Below, piece after piece: positions 1-8,328 of a DNA stretch of 16,876 nt (the stretch's first letter is position 1; each line of letters begins with the position of its first letter). Both the position numbers and the translations under genes were made by a program. The notes beneath the pieces were generated by a model, which was not told the DNA's origin, did no database searches, and saw only the letters and a list, made by a program, of their open reading frames with translations. Source of the DNA: Bacteroidales bacterium (lineage in GTDB: Bacteria > Bacteroidota > Bacteroidia > Bacteroidales > 4484-276); assembly GCA_029939965.1 (NCBI GenBank), contig JAOZRY010000017.1, positions 1 to 16,876 on the forward strand. The letters are read 5' to 3'.

Positions 1-352
1 TTGCAGCATCAAGGCGGTTGGGTTTTAAATCTTCGGCAAGCATACTGCTCGAAATGTCGATAGCCATCACAATATCAATTCCTTCAATGGTAATATCCTG
101 GCTGCTTGAGGTAGTTTGAGGACGCGCAAGAGCAATTATCAGTAATCCAATGGCAACTATCCTGAATACAAACAAAATATGATACAAATATTGCCTTAAT
201 GATTTTGGGCTTTTTGCAAAGGGAAGTGTTGACGACAGTTGAATTTCGGCTTTGCTATGATTGTTTTTATACCAATACCATACACCCATAGGTGCGATGA
301 TAATCAACAAATACAAAAATTCCGGATTTGCAAATTCTAAATTATTCAACAT
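1..352 (-). CDS. batA: BatA-like von Willebrand factor A protein, N-terminal part (cut by window edge)
   Basis: Only the first 117 codons lie in the window; the reading frame is still open at base 1, so this is an edge truncation and not a broken gene. The translation begins MLNNLEFANPEFLYLL, has a first hydrophobic segment at about residues 11-27 and a second at about 58-76, followed by ALARPQ and then GIDIVMAIDISSSM. D99-I-S101-S-S103 is the DxSxS part of a MIDAS metal site at the start of a VWA domain. Membrane anchor, then ARPQ, then the MIDAS strand is the known layout of BatA/BatB proteins, which sit in the inner membrane with the VWA domain facing the periplasm. The position directly behind moxR, a DUF58 gene and a membrane-protein gene fits BatA better than BatB. 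The start is the ATG 29 bp past the stop of the upstream gene. BatA is linked by genetics to aerotolerance and stress in Bacteroides; its molecular role is not settled. Confidence 0.88.
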   Translation of the reverse strand, partial: MLNNLEFANPEFLYLLIIIAPMGVWYWYKNNHSKAEIQLSSTLPFAKSPKSLRQYLYHILFVFRIVAIGLLIIALARPQTTSSSQDITIEGIDIVMAIDISSSMLAEDLKPNRLDAA

Positions 353-381
353 TATTATTCTGTTGGTGTTTATCTGTTTTA

Positions 382-1371
382 TCAGGCCTCAACCACATCA
401 ACACTTGTATGTTGGTCTATGGGTTTATTCTCCTGTTTAGTTTCTGTCGATTTAACGATCATTGTACTTTTTACAAAACTTATTGCATCTGTCAAGCTTT
501 TGTTGTTTTCATCGGGCATTGGATTTAGCTTGGCAAACTTTACCAAATCTGATGTTACAAGCATTTCCCTAAGTATTTCAAGGTTTTCTTTTTCAATTTT
601 AACCATTCCAAATGCATGAATAATTTCCCAGGTTGTCATTTCCATTGCCTGAATCCTGAAAGTTCCTTCGATGTAAGTTCTGATTATATCAGTAAGTTGG
701 GTGTGATAATCCTTTATCAAATCGCGCTGCCATAGTTTTTCTGTTTCCAAACGTTCCAGTTCATCCAATGCAATTTGGTGAGGTGGAACTTTTGGTTTCG
801 ATTTCTTAAATAATATGGGTTCTTTTTTCTTTCTTTTTTTGAGGAAATAGAAACTCAGTCCGGCAATAAGCAAAATGATAATTACGAGCAAAGCCCAAGG
901 CCAGATTTCTGCAAAAGTTAGTGGAGCACTAATGGGACCTTTAATGGGCATGATAGCTTTGGAGGTGTCCACTTCAACCGTAAACACATTTAAAAGATGC
1001 GGTTCGGTTTCTGCTATCGATTCGTAATCATTCCCATAAATAAATTCTACCGGTGGAATAAGGTAATAACCCGAGTCGAAAACTGTAAGTGTTAGAATTT
1101 GTTTTATGCTCAGGTAACCGTCTTTAAGTGTGGTGGTGTCGATGTTCGACTGTTTAACAATTTCAATTTCGCCGGTTAGAGTATCCTGAAAGGCAGGCCA
1201 AAGAAAAGGAACATTTTTAGGTAATTGCATTTGCAATCTGTAATCCACCTGGTCGCCAATGAGCATAATATTGGTGTCGAGTACAGCATCAACCTTAATA
1301 TTTTGTGCAGCAATATAATTGGTAGCTGCACCAAGGATAATAATGATTAGGATGTTTTTAAAATATAACAT
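382..1371 (-). CDS. Bat-operon membrane protein with signal peptide and one transmembrane helix
   Basis: This is a 329-residue protein of unestablished function. Residues 1-22 form a signal peptide (basic start, hydrophobic IIIILGAA, possible cleavage after AAQ). Residues 23 to about 155 look like a beta-rich periplasmic domain with GDQVDYRLQMQLP and SGYYLIPPVEF stretches, reminiscent of the BatD-type domains of the same operons. A transmembrane helix at about 157-178 ends in the strongly basic KKRKKKE, which places the C-terminal part in the cytoplasm. Residues 197-300 look helical (HQIALDELERL, then DYHTQLTDIIRTYIEGTF, then a helix-rich tail), as in the uncharacterised membrane proteins that occur between DUF58 and batA genes in Bacteroidota. 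It follows the DUF58 gene after 22 bp and precedes batA by 29 bp, so co-transcription is likely. A role in the MoxR-Bat machinery is inferred from position only; I recognise no catalytic motif. Confidence 0.8.
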   Translation of the reverse strand: MLYFKNILIIIILGAATNYIAAQNIKVDAVLDTNIMLIGDQVDYRLQMQLPKNVPFLWPAFQDTLTGEIEIVKQSNIDTTTLKDGYLSIKQILTLTVFDSGYYLIPPVEFIYGNDYESIAETEPHLLNVFTVEVDTSKAIMPIKGPISAPLTFAEIWPWALLVIIILLIAGLSFYFLKKRKKKEPILFKKSKPKVPPHQIALDELERLETEKLWQRDLIKDYHTQLTDIIRTYIEGTFRIQAMEMTTWEIIHAFGMVKIEKENLEILREMLVTSDLVKFAKLNPMPDENNKSLTDAISFVKSTMIVKSTETKQENKPIDQHTSVDVVEA

Positions 1372-1393
1372 GCATTTTGGTTTCCTGTTATTA

Positions 1394-2269
1394 CTATGGT
1401 CGCGATCCCCGGCGTTGGAAAAGTCCCATTAATTGTTTTACATAGTCCTGGTCGGTTCTGATACTTACGTTATCAACACCACTTTTCACAAAAACTTTCT
1501 TTAAATAGTTTTCATTTTCAACATACCACTTATTGAACTGTTGCCGAATGGAAGAGCTAGATGTATCAATCCAAATATTTTTTCCGGTTTCAGCATCTTT
1601 AAATTTTGCCAGGCCAATGTTTGGTAAATCTGTTTCGCGATGGTCATAAATTTTTATGGCGATAATATCGTGTTTGTTATTGGCAATCTGAAGTGCTTCA
1701 TTGAAACCACGATCCAAAAAATCAGAAATGATGAATGCTGTACATCTTTTCTTTATGGCATTTGTTAGATATCTCAATGATTCAGAAATATTAGTTCCCT
1801 GATTCTGAGTTTTAAAATCTACCAATTCTCTAATAATTCTGAGAATATGTGAGGTGCCTTTTTTGGGAGGGATAAACTTTTCGATTTTATTGCTAAAAAA
1901 TATTACACCAACTTTATCATTATTCTGGATAGCGGAAAATGCAAGAACGGCTGCTATTTCTGTAATCATTTCCTCTTTCAATACAGCTTTGGTTCCAAAT
2001 TCGTTGGAACCGCTAACATCGATAAGTAGCATTACAGTTAATTCGCGCTCTTCCTCAAAAATTTTAATAAACGGGTGGTTCAATCGTGCTGTAACATTCC
2101 AGTCAATATTCCTTATATCGTCTCCATACTGATATTCACGCACTTCGCTAAAAGCCATCCCCATACCCTTGAAAGCACTATGATATTGCCCTGAAAAAAT
2201 CTGATTAGACAATCCACGTGTTTTGATCTCTATTTTTCTAACTTTTTTAAAAATTTCTGATGCGTCCAT
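1394..2269 (-). CDS. DUF58 domain protein of the MoxR/Bat operon
   Basis: The 291-residue protein carries the DUF58 signature around residues 40-62 (FSEVREYQYGDDIRNIDWN followed by VTAR), then LLIDVSGSNEF, in which D84-V-S86-G-S88 is a MIDAS-type DxSxS motif of a VWA-like fold. There is no signal peptide or membrane segment, so this short form is probably cytoplasmic, unlike the longer membrane-bound DUF58 proteins. DUF58 proteins are standard neighbours of MoxR ATPases; the usual model is that the ATPase remodels or loads a metal-binding VWA partner. The gene starts 66 bp past the moxR stop and is 22 bp upstream of the next gene. The ATG at 2267-2269 gives a normal full-length N terminus for the family (DASEIFKKVRKIEIKTR). 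The exact substrate is unknown. Confidence 0.93.
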   Translation of the reverse strand: MDASEIFKKVRKIEIKTRGLSNQIFSGQYHSAFKGMGMAFSEVREYQYGDDIRNIDWNVTARLNHPFIKIFEEERELTVMLLIDVSGSNEFGTKAVLKEEMITEIAAVLAFSAIQNNDKVGVIFFSNKIEKFIPPKKGTSHILRIIRELVDFKTQNQGTNISESLRYLTNAIKKRCTAFIISDFLDRGFNEALQIANNKHDIIAIKIYDHRETDLPNIGLAKFKDAETGKNIWIDTSSSSIRQQFNKWYVENENYLKKVFVKSGVDNVSIRTDQDYVKQLMGLFQRRGSRP

Positions 2270-2335
2270 ACCAACAATAATTTGTAAAAACCCTAATTAA
2301 ATAACCTAAATGAAAATTTAGAATATGGGTCGATT

Positions 2336-3328
2336 TTACGGAACCTCAATAGTGTTGAGTATTTCATTAATAATGTCTTCGCTGGTTATGTTTTCGGCTT
2401 CGGCCTCGTAAGTAAGTCCAATCCTGTGCCGCATTACATCATGAGCTACTGCTCTAATATCCTCAGGAATTACATACCCACGGCGTTTAATAAATGCAAA
2501 TGCTTTTGCCGCAAGAGCCATATTGATAGATGCACGTGGAGAAGCTCCAAAATTTATCATGCCATTAAACTTTTGCAGCTTATATTCGGTTGGGTAGCGT
2601 GTTGCAAATACGATATCGGTAATGTAATTCTCAATTTTTTCATCAAGATATACCTCGCGGGTTACCGCACGTGCCCTGAGAATGTTTTCGGCTTTAACTA
2701 CTTTGTTGGGGACAACTCTATTGAGATTAATATTTTGTCGAAGAATGATTTTTTCTTCTTCTTTTTCGGGATAACTTATAACTACCTTTAGCATAAATCG
2801 GTCAATCTGTGCTTCGGGAAGTGGATAGGTGCCTTCTTGCTCAATGGGGTTTTGCGTAGCGAGAACAAGAAATGGTTCGGGTAAAATAAATGTTTCACTC
2901 CCAATTGTTACTTGTCGCTCCTGCATAGCTTCGAGAAGAGCACTTTGTACTTTTGCAGGTGATCTGTTTATTTCGTCAGCAAGAATGAAATTAGAGAAAA
3001 TGGGGCCTTTACGTACAACAAATTCTTCATTTTTTTGACTGTAGATCAATGTTCCAATCAGGTCGGCCGGAAGCAAATCAGGTGTAAACTGAATCCGGCT
3101 ATAATCTGCTTCAATTACACTCGAAAGTGATTTTATTGCAAGAGTTTTGGCGAGACCTGGTACCCCTTCGAGCAGAATATGTCCATCGGCTAATAGCCCA
3201 ATCAGCAACCGTTCAACCATCTGTTTTTGCCCTACGATTACCTTGTTCATTTCCAGGTTAATCAAGTCGATAAAAGCACTTTCCTGTTGAATTTTTTCGT
3301 TTAGTTCTCTGATACTTGTTTCAATCAT
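2336..3328 (-). CDS. moxR: MoxR-family AAA+ ATPase
   Basis: The 330-residue protein is a complete MoxR ATPase. Walker A is GVPGLAKT (residues 55-62), Walker B is ILADEINR (115-122, with D118 and E119), and the sensor-1 stretch LATQNPIEQEGTYPLPEAQ (157-175) is highly characteristic of MoxR. The insert GPIFSNF before Walker B and the C-terminal lid with FGASPRASINMALAAKAFA are also typical. MoxR proteins act as chaperone-like ATPases for VWA-domain partners, here probably the DUF58 protein and the Bat proteins downstream. It is the first gene of its operon, with a promoter-like TATCTTTG box 22 bp upstream and a terminator closing the previous unit. No Shine-Dalgarno sequence is visible before the ATG (CAATACGGAA then ATG), which is common in Bacteroidota. 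Confidence 0.96.
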   Translation of the reverse strand: MIETSIRELNEKIQQESAFIDLINLEMNKVIVGQKQMVERLLIGLLADGHILLEGVPGLAKTLAIKSLSSVIEADYSRIQFTPDLLPADLIGTLIYSQKNEEFVVRKGPIFSNFILADEINRSPAKVQSALLEAMQERQVTIGSETFILPEPFLVLATQNPIEQEGTYPLPEAQIDRFMLKVVISYPEKEEEKIILRQNINLNRVVPNKVVKAENILRARAVTREVYLDEKIENYITDIVFATRYPTEYKLQKFNGMINFGASPRASINMALAAKAFAFIKRRGYVIPEDIRAVAHDVMRHRIGLTYEAEAENITSEDIINEILNTIEVP

Positions 3329-3350
3329 TTCCGTATTGTTTTATTTAGCA

Positions 3351-3358
3351 CAAAGATA
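3351..3358 (-). promoter_or_regulatory. Bacteroidota-type -7 promoter box of the moxR-bat operon
   Basis: Read on the minus strand this is TATCTTTG, an exact match to the Bacteroidota housekeeping -7 consensus TAnnTTTG. A start of transcription about 5-7 bases further on would give a leader of roughly 17 bases before the moxR ATG. A good -33 element (TTTG/TTG) is not evident; the expected region reads ATTAGAAAAACATGG. The weak -33 may mean that an activator is needed, which would fit the GTTAAC cluster just upstream. Confidence 0.6.
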
Positions 3359-3391
3359 ACTCTACCATGTTTTTCTAATTATTTGGATGTT

Positions 3392-3429
3392 GTTAAATAT
3401 TGTTAACCATGTTGTTAACATGTGTTAAC
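3392..3429. promoter_or_regulatory. Cluster of GTTAAC sites upstream of moxR, possible operator
   Basis: Three exact GTTAAC palindromes (3402-3407, 3414-3419, 3424-3429) and one near copy GTTAAA (3392-3397) begin at spacings of 10, 12 and 10 bp, about one helical turn each. The middle copy extends to the 8-bp palindrome TGTTAACA. Two further related hexamers, GTTAAT at 3476 and GTTTAAC at 3483, lie upstream. Relative to the predicted moxR start of transcription the cluster spans roughly -46 to -84, a usual place for an activator. The repeat is directly visible; a regulatory role is inference. Confidence 0.4.
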
Positions 3430-3503
3430 CCAATCTTTCTGCATAGCTTTTTGTATCAGTGTTTCAGCGTTATGTGTTAATTGTTTAACATCCCTATAAA
3501 AAG

Positions 3504-3534
3504 AAAAACGACACTCTGTAAGAGGTCGTTTTTT
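3504..3534 (-). terminator. Intrinsic terminator after the DUF3467 gene
   Basis: AAAAACGAC (3504-3512) pairs with GTCGTTTTT (3525-3533), and the stem continues as CTCT/AGAG around a GTA loop with one bulged A at 3513. On the minus strand the stem runs into GTCGTTTTTCTTTTTATA, a U-rich tail. It begins 26 bp past the DUF3467 stop and so separates the rpo region from the moxR-bat operon. The reverse direction also has a T-run, so it could work both ways, though no plus-strand gene is present. Confidence 0.8.
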
Positions 3535-3560
3535 ATAAAAAAATATTTTAGTATATAATT

Positions 3561-3875
3561 TTATGCCTGTGCTGTTGGTCCACCAAGATTGAAAGGCATA
3601 TTTTCCATATCAGATTCCTGAATAGAACCATGCATTGATTCAAATTTCTTCATGTTATCCTGTAATGCTTTCAGCAATCTTTTTGCGTGTTGGGGGGTAA
3701 GAATGATTCTTGATTTTACTTTTGCTTTAGGGATTCCGGGTAACATCTTAATAAAATCAATCACAAATTCAGATCTTGAATGTTGAATTATTGCAAGGTT
3801 AGCATATGTCCCTTCGGCTACTTCATCAGAAAGTTCAATATTGATTTGTCCTTTTTTTTGTTTTTGTGGCTCCAT
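3561..3875 (-). CDS. DUF3467 family protein, linked to rpoC
   Basis: This is a 104-residue soluble protein whose core (residues about 10-78) matches what I know of the DUF3467 family: INIELSDEVAEGTYANLAII, then HSRSEFVIDFIKMLPG, then AKVKSRIILTPQHAKRLLKAL. No signal peptide, membrane segment or catalytic motif is visible. The last 25 residues (SIQESDMENMPFNLGGPTAQA) look disordered. In many Bacteroidota a gene of this family follows rpoC, so a link to transcription has some support from context, but its function is not known to me. It stands 87 bp behind rpoC, and a strong terminator hairpin lies in that gap; a second terminator follows the gene. With only about 28 bp between the first hairpin and the ATG, and no TAnnTTTG box there, expression probably depends on readthrough from rpoC or on RNA processing. 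Confidence 0.9.
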   Translation of the reverse strand: MEPQKQKKGQINIELSDEVAEGTYANLAIIQHSRSEFVIDFIKMLPGIPKAKVKSRIILTPQHAKRLLKALQDNMKKFESMHGSIQESDMENMPFNLGGPTAQA

Positions 3876-3903
3876 AATAATTTGTTTGTGTATTTATGAA
3901 AAA

Positions 3904-3940
3904 AATAAAAACCAAAAGATAACATCTTTCGGTTTTTATT
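3904..3940 (-). terminator. Strong intrinsic terminator-like hairpin between rpoC and DUF3467
   Basis: AATAAAAACC (3904-3913) pairs with GGTTTTTATT (3931-3940); after one A/C mismatch AAAGAT (3915-3920) pairs with ATCTTT (3924-3929) around an AAC loop, giving 16 base pairs. On the minus strand the 3' arm continues as GGTTTTTATTTTTTTCAT, a long U-rich tract. It lies 22 bp past the rpoC stop. It could end the rpoBC transcript or attenuate it so that DUF3467 is made at a lower level. Confidence 0.82.
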
Positions 3941-3962
3941 CGTGAGTGAATATTAATAGTTT

Positions 3963-6900
3963 TTATAATACTTGTTGTTTATACCGAGGATGAACTAATG
4001 TTTCGTATTCTTCTTTTGATCCTACAATCAAATCCTCGTATTCTCTGAGGCCTGTGCCGGCAGGGATTTTGTGACCGACAATAACGTTTTCTTTCAATCC
4101 ATTTAACGAATCTGATTTTGCATTAATAGATGCGTTGGTCAGAACTTTTGTAGTTTCCTGGAATGAGGCTGCTGAAATAAAACTGGCGGTTTGTAGTGAT
4201 GCCTTGGTAATGCCCTGAAGCACCTGGCGTGCTGTAGAGGGTTGTGCATCGCGTGAGTCGATAAGCTTTTTATCTTTACGTCTGAGTTGCGAAACTTCAT
4301 CCCTCAGTTTTCTTGAGGAAACAATTTGACCGGGTTTAAAAATGGAAGAATCGCCCGGATCGTTAATCACTTTTTTGCCAAATATCCAATCATTTTCCTC
4401 CTGAAAAGCAATTTTATTTACCAATTCATTTTCAAGGAATTTGGTGTCACCCGGATCAGCCACTTCAACTTTACGCATCATTTGACGTACGATCACCTCA
4501 AAATGCTTATCGTTAATTTTTACACCTTGTAACCGGTAAACTTCCTGAATTTCGTTAACAATATATTCCTGAACTTTCATGGGGCCTTTAATGGCAAGAA
4601 TATCTGCCGGAGTTAAAGCACCTTCCGAAAGTGGTGTCCCGGCTTTAACAAAGTCGTTTTCCTGTGCAAGAATCTGTTTTGATGTTGCAATCAGGTAGCG
4701 TTTCTCTTCACCTGTTTTGGAAGTGATGATAACCTCTTTGTTACCGCGTTTTAGTTTTTTGCCAAACGATACTACACCATCAATTTCAGAAACTTTAGCA
4801 GGATCTGATGGATTCCTGGCTTCAAACAGTTCAGTTACACGAGGCAAGCCACCTGTGATATCACCCGATTTTCCAATTGCTCTTGGAATTTTAACGAGTA
4901 TATCTCCTGATTTAACTTCCTGCCCTTCATCTACTGAAATGTGTGCGCCAACCGGTAGGTCGTATGTTCTCAAAATAGTTCCTTGTACATCAACTACACT
5001 GATAGATGGGTTTTTAACTTTTTGTTTTGATTCGGTAATAACTTTCTCGAAATATCCGGTTTGTTCATCAGATTCAACACGGTAAGTTCTTCCTTCCAAA
5101 ATATTGTTAAACTGTAGTTTACCTTTAACTTCTGATATAATAACAGCGTTGTATGGATCCCAATCGCAAATCACTTCTCCCTTTTTTATAATGTCACCAT
5201 CTTTGCGAAAAAGGTTTGAACCATAAGGTATGTTATTAGAAGCAAGTGAGATTCCTGTATCCTTATCGATAATCCGCAATTCAGCTGAACGACCAATAAC
5301 TACATTATACTTCTTGCCTTCTTTGTTTTTATAAGAAACCTTACGTAATTCCTCAATATGAAGAACACCATCAAATTTAGCTTCAATTTTTGATTGTGAC
5401 GAAATATTTCCACCGGCTACACCACCAACGTGGAAAGTACGAAGTGTAAGTTGTGTTCCTGGTTCACCAATCGACTGTGCTGCTATAACACCAACAGCTT
5501 CACCCTTTTGAACCATACGGCTTGTTGCAAGGTTACGTCCATAACATTTGGTGCATACACCATGTTTTGATTCGCAGGTGAGTACAGACCTGATTTCTAC
5601 GGATTCAACAGGTGAATCTTCAATCACTCGTGCAATTTCTTCGGTTAATTCATCACCAGAAGGTATGATTAATTCGCCATTTTGTGGGTTATAAATATCA
5701 TGTACTGTTGTTCGTCCAAGAATCCTGTCGTAAAGTGTTTCAACAACTTCTTCATTTTTCTTGAGGGCTGTTGTTGTCAAACCACGCAATGTTCCACAGT
5801 CTCTTTGCGAAATAATAACATCCTGAGCAACATCAACCAAACGACGTGTAAGATAACCGGCATCAGCTGTTTTTAGAGCCGTATCAGCCAAACCTTTACG
5901 AGCACCGTGAGTGGAAATAAAATATTCGAGTACTGTTAATCCTTCTTTAAAATTAGAAAGAATTGGGTTCTCGATAATTTCTCCTCCGGTTGCACCCGAT
6001 TTTTGTGGCTTTGCCATTAATCCACGCATTCCGGATAACTGCCTGATTTGCTCTTTACTACCACGAGCTCCTGAATCCAGCATCATATAAACAGAGTTGA
6101 ACCCTTGTTTATCTTTCGAAAGCTGATCCATGAGGGTGTGAGTAAGTTTGGAGTTGGTGTGTGTCCAGATATCAATTACCTGATTGTATCTTTCGTTACT
6201 TGTAATGAAACCCATGCTATAATTTGCAAGAACCTCATCTACCTCTTCGTTGGCTTGCTTTACAAGTTCTTCTTTAACTTTGGGTATAATTATATCACCA
6301 AGATTAAAGGAAAGACCTCCTTTGAAAGCCATTCTAAAACCAAGCTCCTTTATGTCATCAAGGAATTTGGCAGTTGTAGCAGTATCAGTATTTTTAAGAA
6401 CATCACCAATAATATCTCTAAGTGCTTTCTTTGTTAGAACCTGATTAATGTATCCATATCCATCAGGTACTACCTGATTGAAAAGAACTCGTCCTACAGT
6501 TGTTTTTAGAAGCTCATTAGTAATTGTACCATCTTCATTCCTAACCGGATATTTAACCTTGATGCTTGCATGTAAATCTACCCTTTTTTCATTATAAGCA
6601 ATAATTACTTCCTCGGGAGAGTAAAACTTGAACCCTTCTCCTTTAACAGTAAAGTCAGGAGTACTTATTCTTTCTTTGGTAATATAGTATAATCCCAAAA
6701 CCATGTCCTGTGATGGTACAGTAATAGGTGCTCCGTTAGCCGGATTTAGAATGTTGTGGGAAGCAAGCATCAGTAGTTGTGCTTCAAGAATTGCTGCACT
6801 TCCCAATGGGATATGAACTGCCATTTGGTCGCCATCAAAGTCAGCGTTAAAAGCTGTACAGGCAAGTGGGTGTAACTGAATTGCTTTCCCTTCAATAAGT

Positions 6901-8264
6901 TTTGGCTGGAAAGCCTGAATACCCAAACGGTGAAGTGTTGGAGCACGGTTTAACATTACAGGATGCCCCTTGAGAATGCCTTCCAGAATGTCCCAAACAA
7001 CAGGATCTTTACGGTCAACAATTTTCTTGGCCGATTTTACTGTTTTAACAATGCCTCTTTCAAGCATTTTGCGAATGATAAATGGCTTGAAAAGTTCTGA
7101 AGCCATACCCTTGGGCAGGCCGCATTCGTTAAGTTTCAAATTAGGCCCTACAACAATTACCGAACGTCCCGAGTAGTCAACACGTTTACCAAGTAAGTTT
7201 TGACGGAAACGTCCTTGCTTACCTTTAAGGCTGTCGCTAAGCGATTTAAGAGCTCTGTTCGATTCTGTTTTTACTGCGTTAGCTTTTCTCGAATTATCAA
7301 ATAATGAATCGACAGCTTCCTGAAGCATACGTTTTTCGTTACGCATTATCACATCAGGTGCCTTGATTTCGATTAGTCGTTTCAGGCGGTTATTACGGAT
7401 AATTACACGACGATACAGATCATTAAGGTCTGATGTGGCAAATCGTCCGCCATCAAGTGGAACCAGTGGTCGAAGTTCGGGTGGGATAATCGGTACCACT
7501 TTTACAATCATCCACTCAGGTCTGTTCTCGATTCTGTTGCGGGCATCCCTAAAAGCCTCAACTACCTGAAGACGTTTTAATGCTTCTGCTTTACGTTGTT
7601 GTGAGGTTTCATTGTTTGCTTTATCGCGCAAAAAATATGAAAGTTCATCAAGGTCGAGTCGAGCCAATATATCGTGAAGTGCTTCCGCACCCATTTTAGC
7701 AATAAATTTATTCGCATCGCTATCGTCTAAATATTGATTTTCGGGAGGATTGGTTTCCATGATATCGAAATACTCTTCCTCAGTAAGAAAATCAAGATAT
7801 TTTATGCCATCATCAGCCTTAATACCAGGATTGATAACAACATACCGCTCGTAATATATTATCGAATCAAGTTTTTTGGTTTGTAATCCAAGCAAGGCAC
7901 CTATTTTATTAGGAAGTGATCGGAAAAACCAAATATGTGCAACCGGAACTACAAGCTGGATATGACCGGTACGTTCTCGTCGTACTTTCTTCTCAGTTAC
8001 CTCTACTCCACAACGATCGCATACGATTCCTTTATATCTGATACGTTTGTATTTTCCGCAATGGCATTCCCAATCTTTTACAGGACCAAAAATCCGTTCA
8101 CAGAATAAACCGTCTCTTTCAGGTTTATAAGTTCTGTAATTAATAGTCTCTGGCTTCAATACTTCACCGTGGGAACGTTCCAGAATAGTTTCAGGTGAAG
8201 CAAGGCTAATAGTAATCTGTGAAAATTCTTTCTTTACAATTGAAGTGTCTTTTCTAAAAGCCAT
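3963..8264 (-). CDS. rpoC: RNA polymerase subunit beta'
   Basis: The 1433-residue protein is a complete beta' subunit. The N-terminal zinc site is C67, C69, C82 and C85 (CHC, then CDRC). The catalytic motif NADFDGDQ occupies 473-480, with D475, D477 and D479 binding the active-site magnesium. The bridge helix spans about 770-813 (NFKEGLTVLEYFISTHGARK onward). The second zinc site is C823, C897, C904 and C907. The trigger loop begins near 925 (VIAAQSIGEPGTQLTLRTFH), and about 180 residues (953-1135) separate its two halves: this is the SI3-type insertion shared with Gram-negative beta' subunits, after which TGGLPRVTELFEAR resumes the core. It is translated from the rpoBC mRNA; the ATG is 64 bp past the rpoB stop. 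That gap contains a 12-bp palindrome TTTCAATTGAAA (8290-8301) of unknown meaning. All core residues appear intact. Confidence 0.99.
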   Translation of the reverse strand: MAFRKDTSIVKKEFSQITISLASPETILERSHGEVLKPETINYRTYKPERDGLFCERIFGPVKDWECHCGKYKRIRYKGIVCDRCGVEVTEKKVRRERTGHIQLVVPVAHIWFFRSLPNKIGALLGLQTKKLDSIIYYERYVVINPGIKADDGIKYLDFLTEEEYFDIMETNPPENQYLDDSDANKFIAKMGAEALHDILARLDLDELSYFLRDKANNETSQQRKAEALKRLQVVEAFRDARNRIENRPEWMIVKVVPIIPPELRPLVPLDGGRFATSDLNDLYRRVIIRNNRLKRLIEIKAPDVIMRNEKRMLQEAVDSLFDNSRKANAVKTESNRALKSLSDSLKGKQGRFRQNLLGKRVDYSGRSVIVVGPNLKLNECGLPKGMASELFKPFIIRKMLERGIVKTVKSAKKIVDRKDPVVWDILEGILKGHPVMLNRAPTLHRLGIQAFQPKLIEGKAIQLHPLACTAFNADFDGDQMAVHIPLGSAAILEAQLLMLASHNILNPANGAPITVPSQDMVLGLYYITKERISTPDFTVKGEGFKFYSPEEVIIAYNEKRVDLHASIKVKYPVRNEDGTITNELLKTTVGRVLFNQVVPDGYGYINQVLTKKALRDIIGDVLKNTDTATTAKFLDDIKELGFRMAFKGGLSFNLGDIIIPKVKEELVKQANEEVDEVLANYSMGFITSNERYNQVIDIWTHTNSKLTHTLMDQLSKDKQGFNSVYMMLDSGARGSKEQIRQLSGMRGLMAKPQKSGATGGEIIENPILSNFKEGLTVLEYFISTHGARKGLADTALKTADAGYLTRRLVDVAQDVIISQRDCGTLRGLTTTALKKNEEVVETLYDRILGRTTVHDIYNPQNGELIIPSGDELTEEIARVIEDSPVESVEIRSVLTCESKHGVCTKCYGRNLATSRMVQKGEAVGVIAAQSIGEPGTQLTLRTFHVGGVAGGNISSQSKIEAKFDGVLHIEELRKVSYKNKEGKKYNVVIGRSAELRIIDKDTGISLASNNIPYGSNLFRKDGDIIKKGEVICDWDPYNAVIISEVKGKLQFNNILEGRTYRVESDEQTGYFEKVITESKQKVKNPSISVVDVQGTILRTYDLPVGAHISVDEGQEVKSGDILVKIPRAIGKSGDITGGLPRVTELFEARNPSDPAKVSEIDGVVSFGKKLKRGNKEVIITSKTGEEKRYLIATSKQILAQENDFVKAGTPLSEGALTPADILAIKGPMKVQEYIVNEIQEVYRLQGVKINDKHFEVIVRQMMRKVEVADPGDTKFLENELVNKIAFQEENDWIFGKKVINDPGDSSIFKPGQIVSSRKLRDEVSQLRRKDKKLIDSRDAQPSTARQVLQGITKASLQTASFISAASFQETTKVLTNASINAKSDSLNGLKENVIVGHKIPAGTGLREYEDLIVGSKEEYETLVHPRYKQQVL

Positions 8265-8328
8265 TAATGGATTGTATTAAGTGAATGTTTTTCAATTGAA
8301 ATTGATATAAAAATAAATTCAATTAAGA

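Noticed and set aside
1..352. BatA frame ending after 117 codons, as if a truncated pseudogene
   Set aside because: The frame is open at the window edge, with intact MIDAS residues; the cut is due to the window and not to a mutation.
4717..5085. 122-codon open frame on the plus strand inside rpoC
   Set aside because: It is a complementary-strand shadow of the conserved rpoC coding sequence; no promoter, no recognisable domain.
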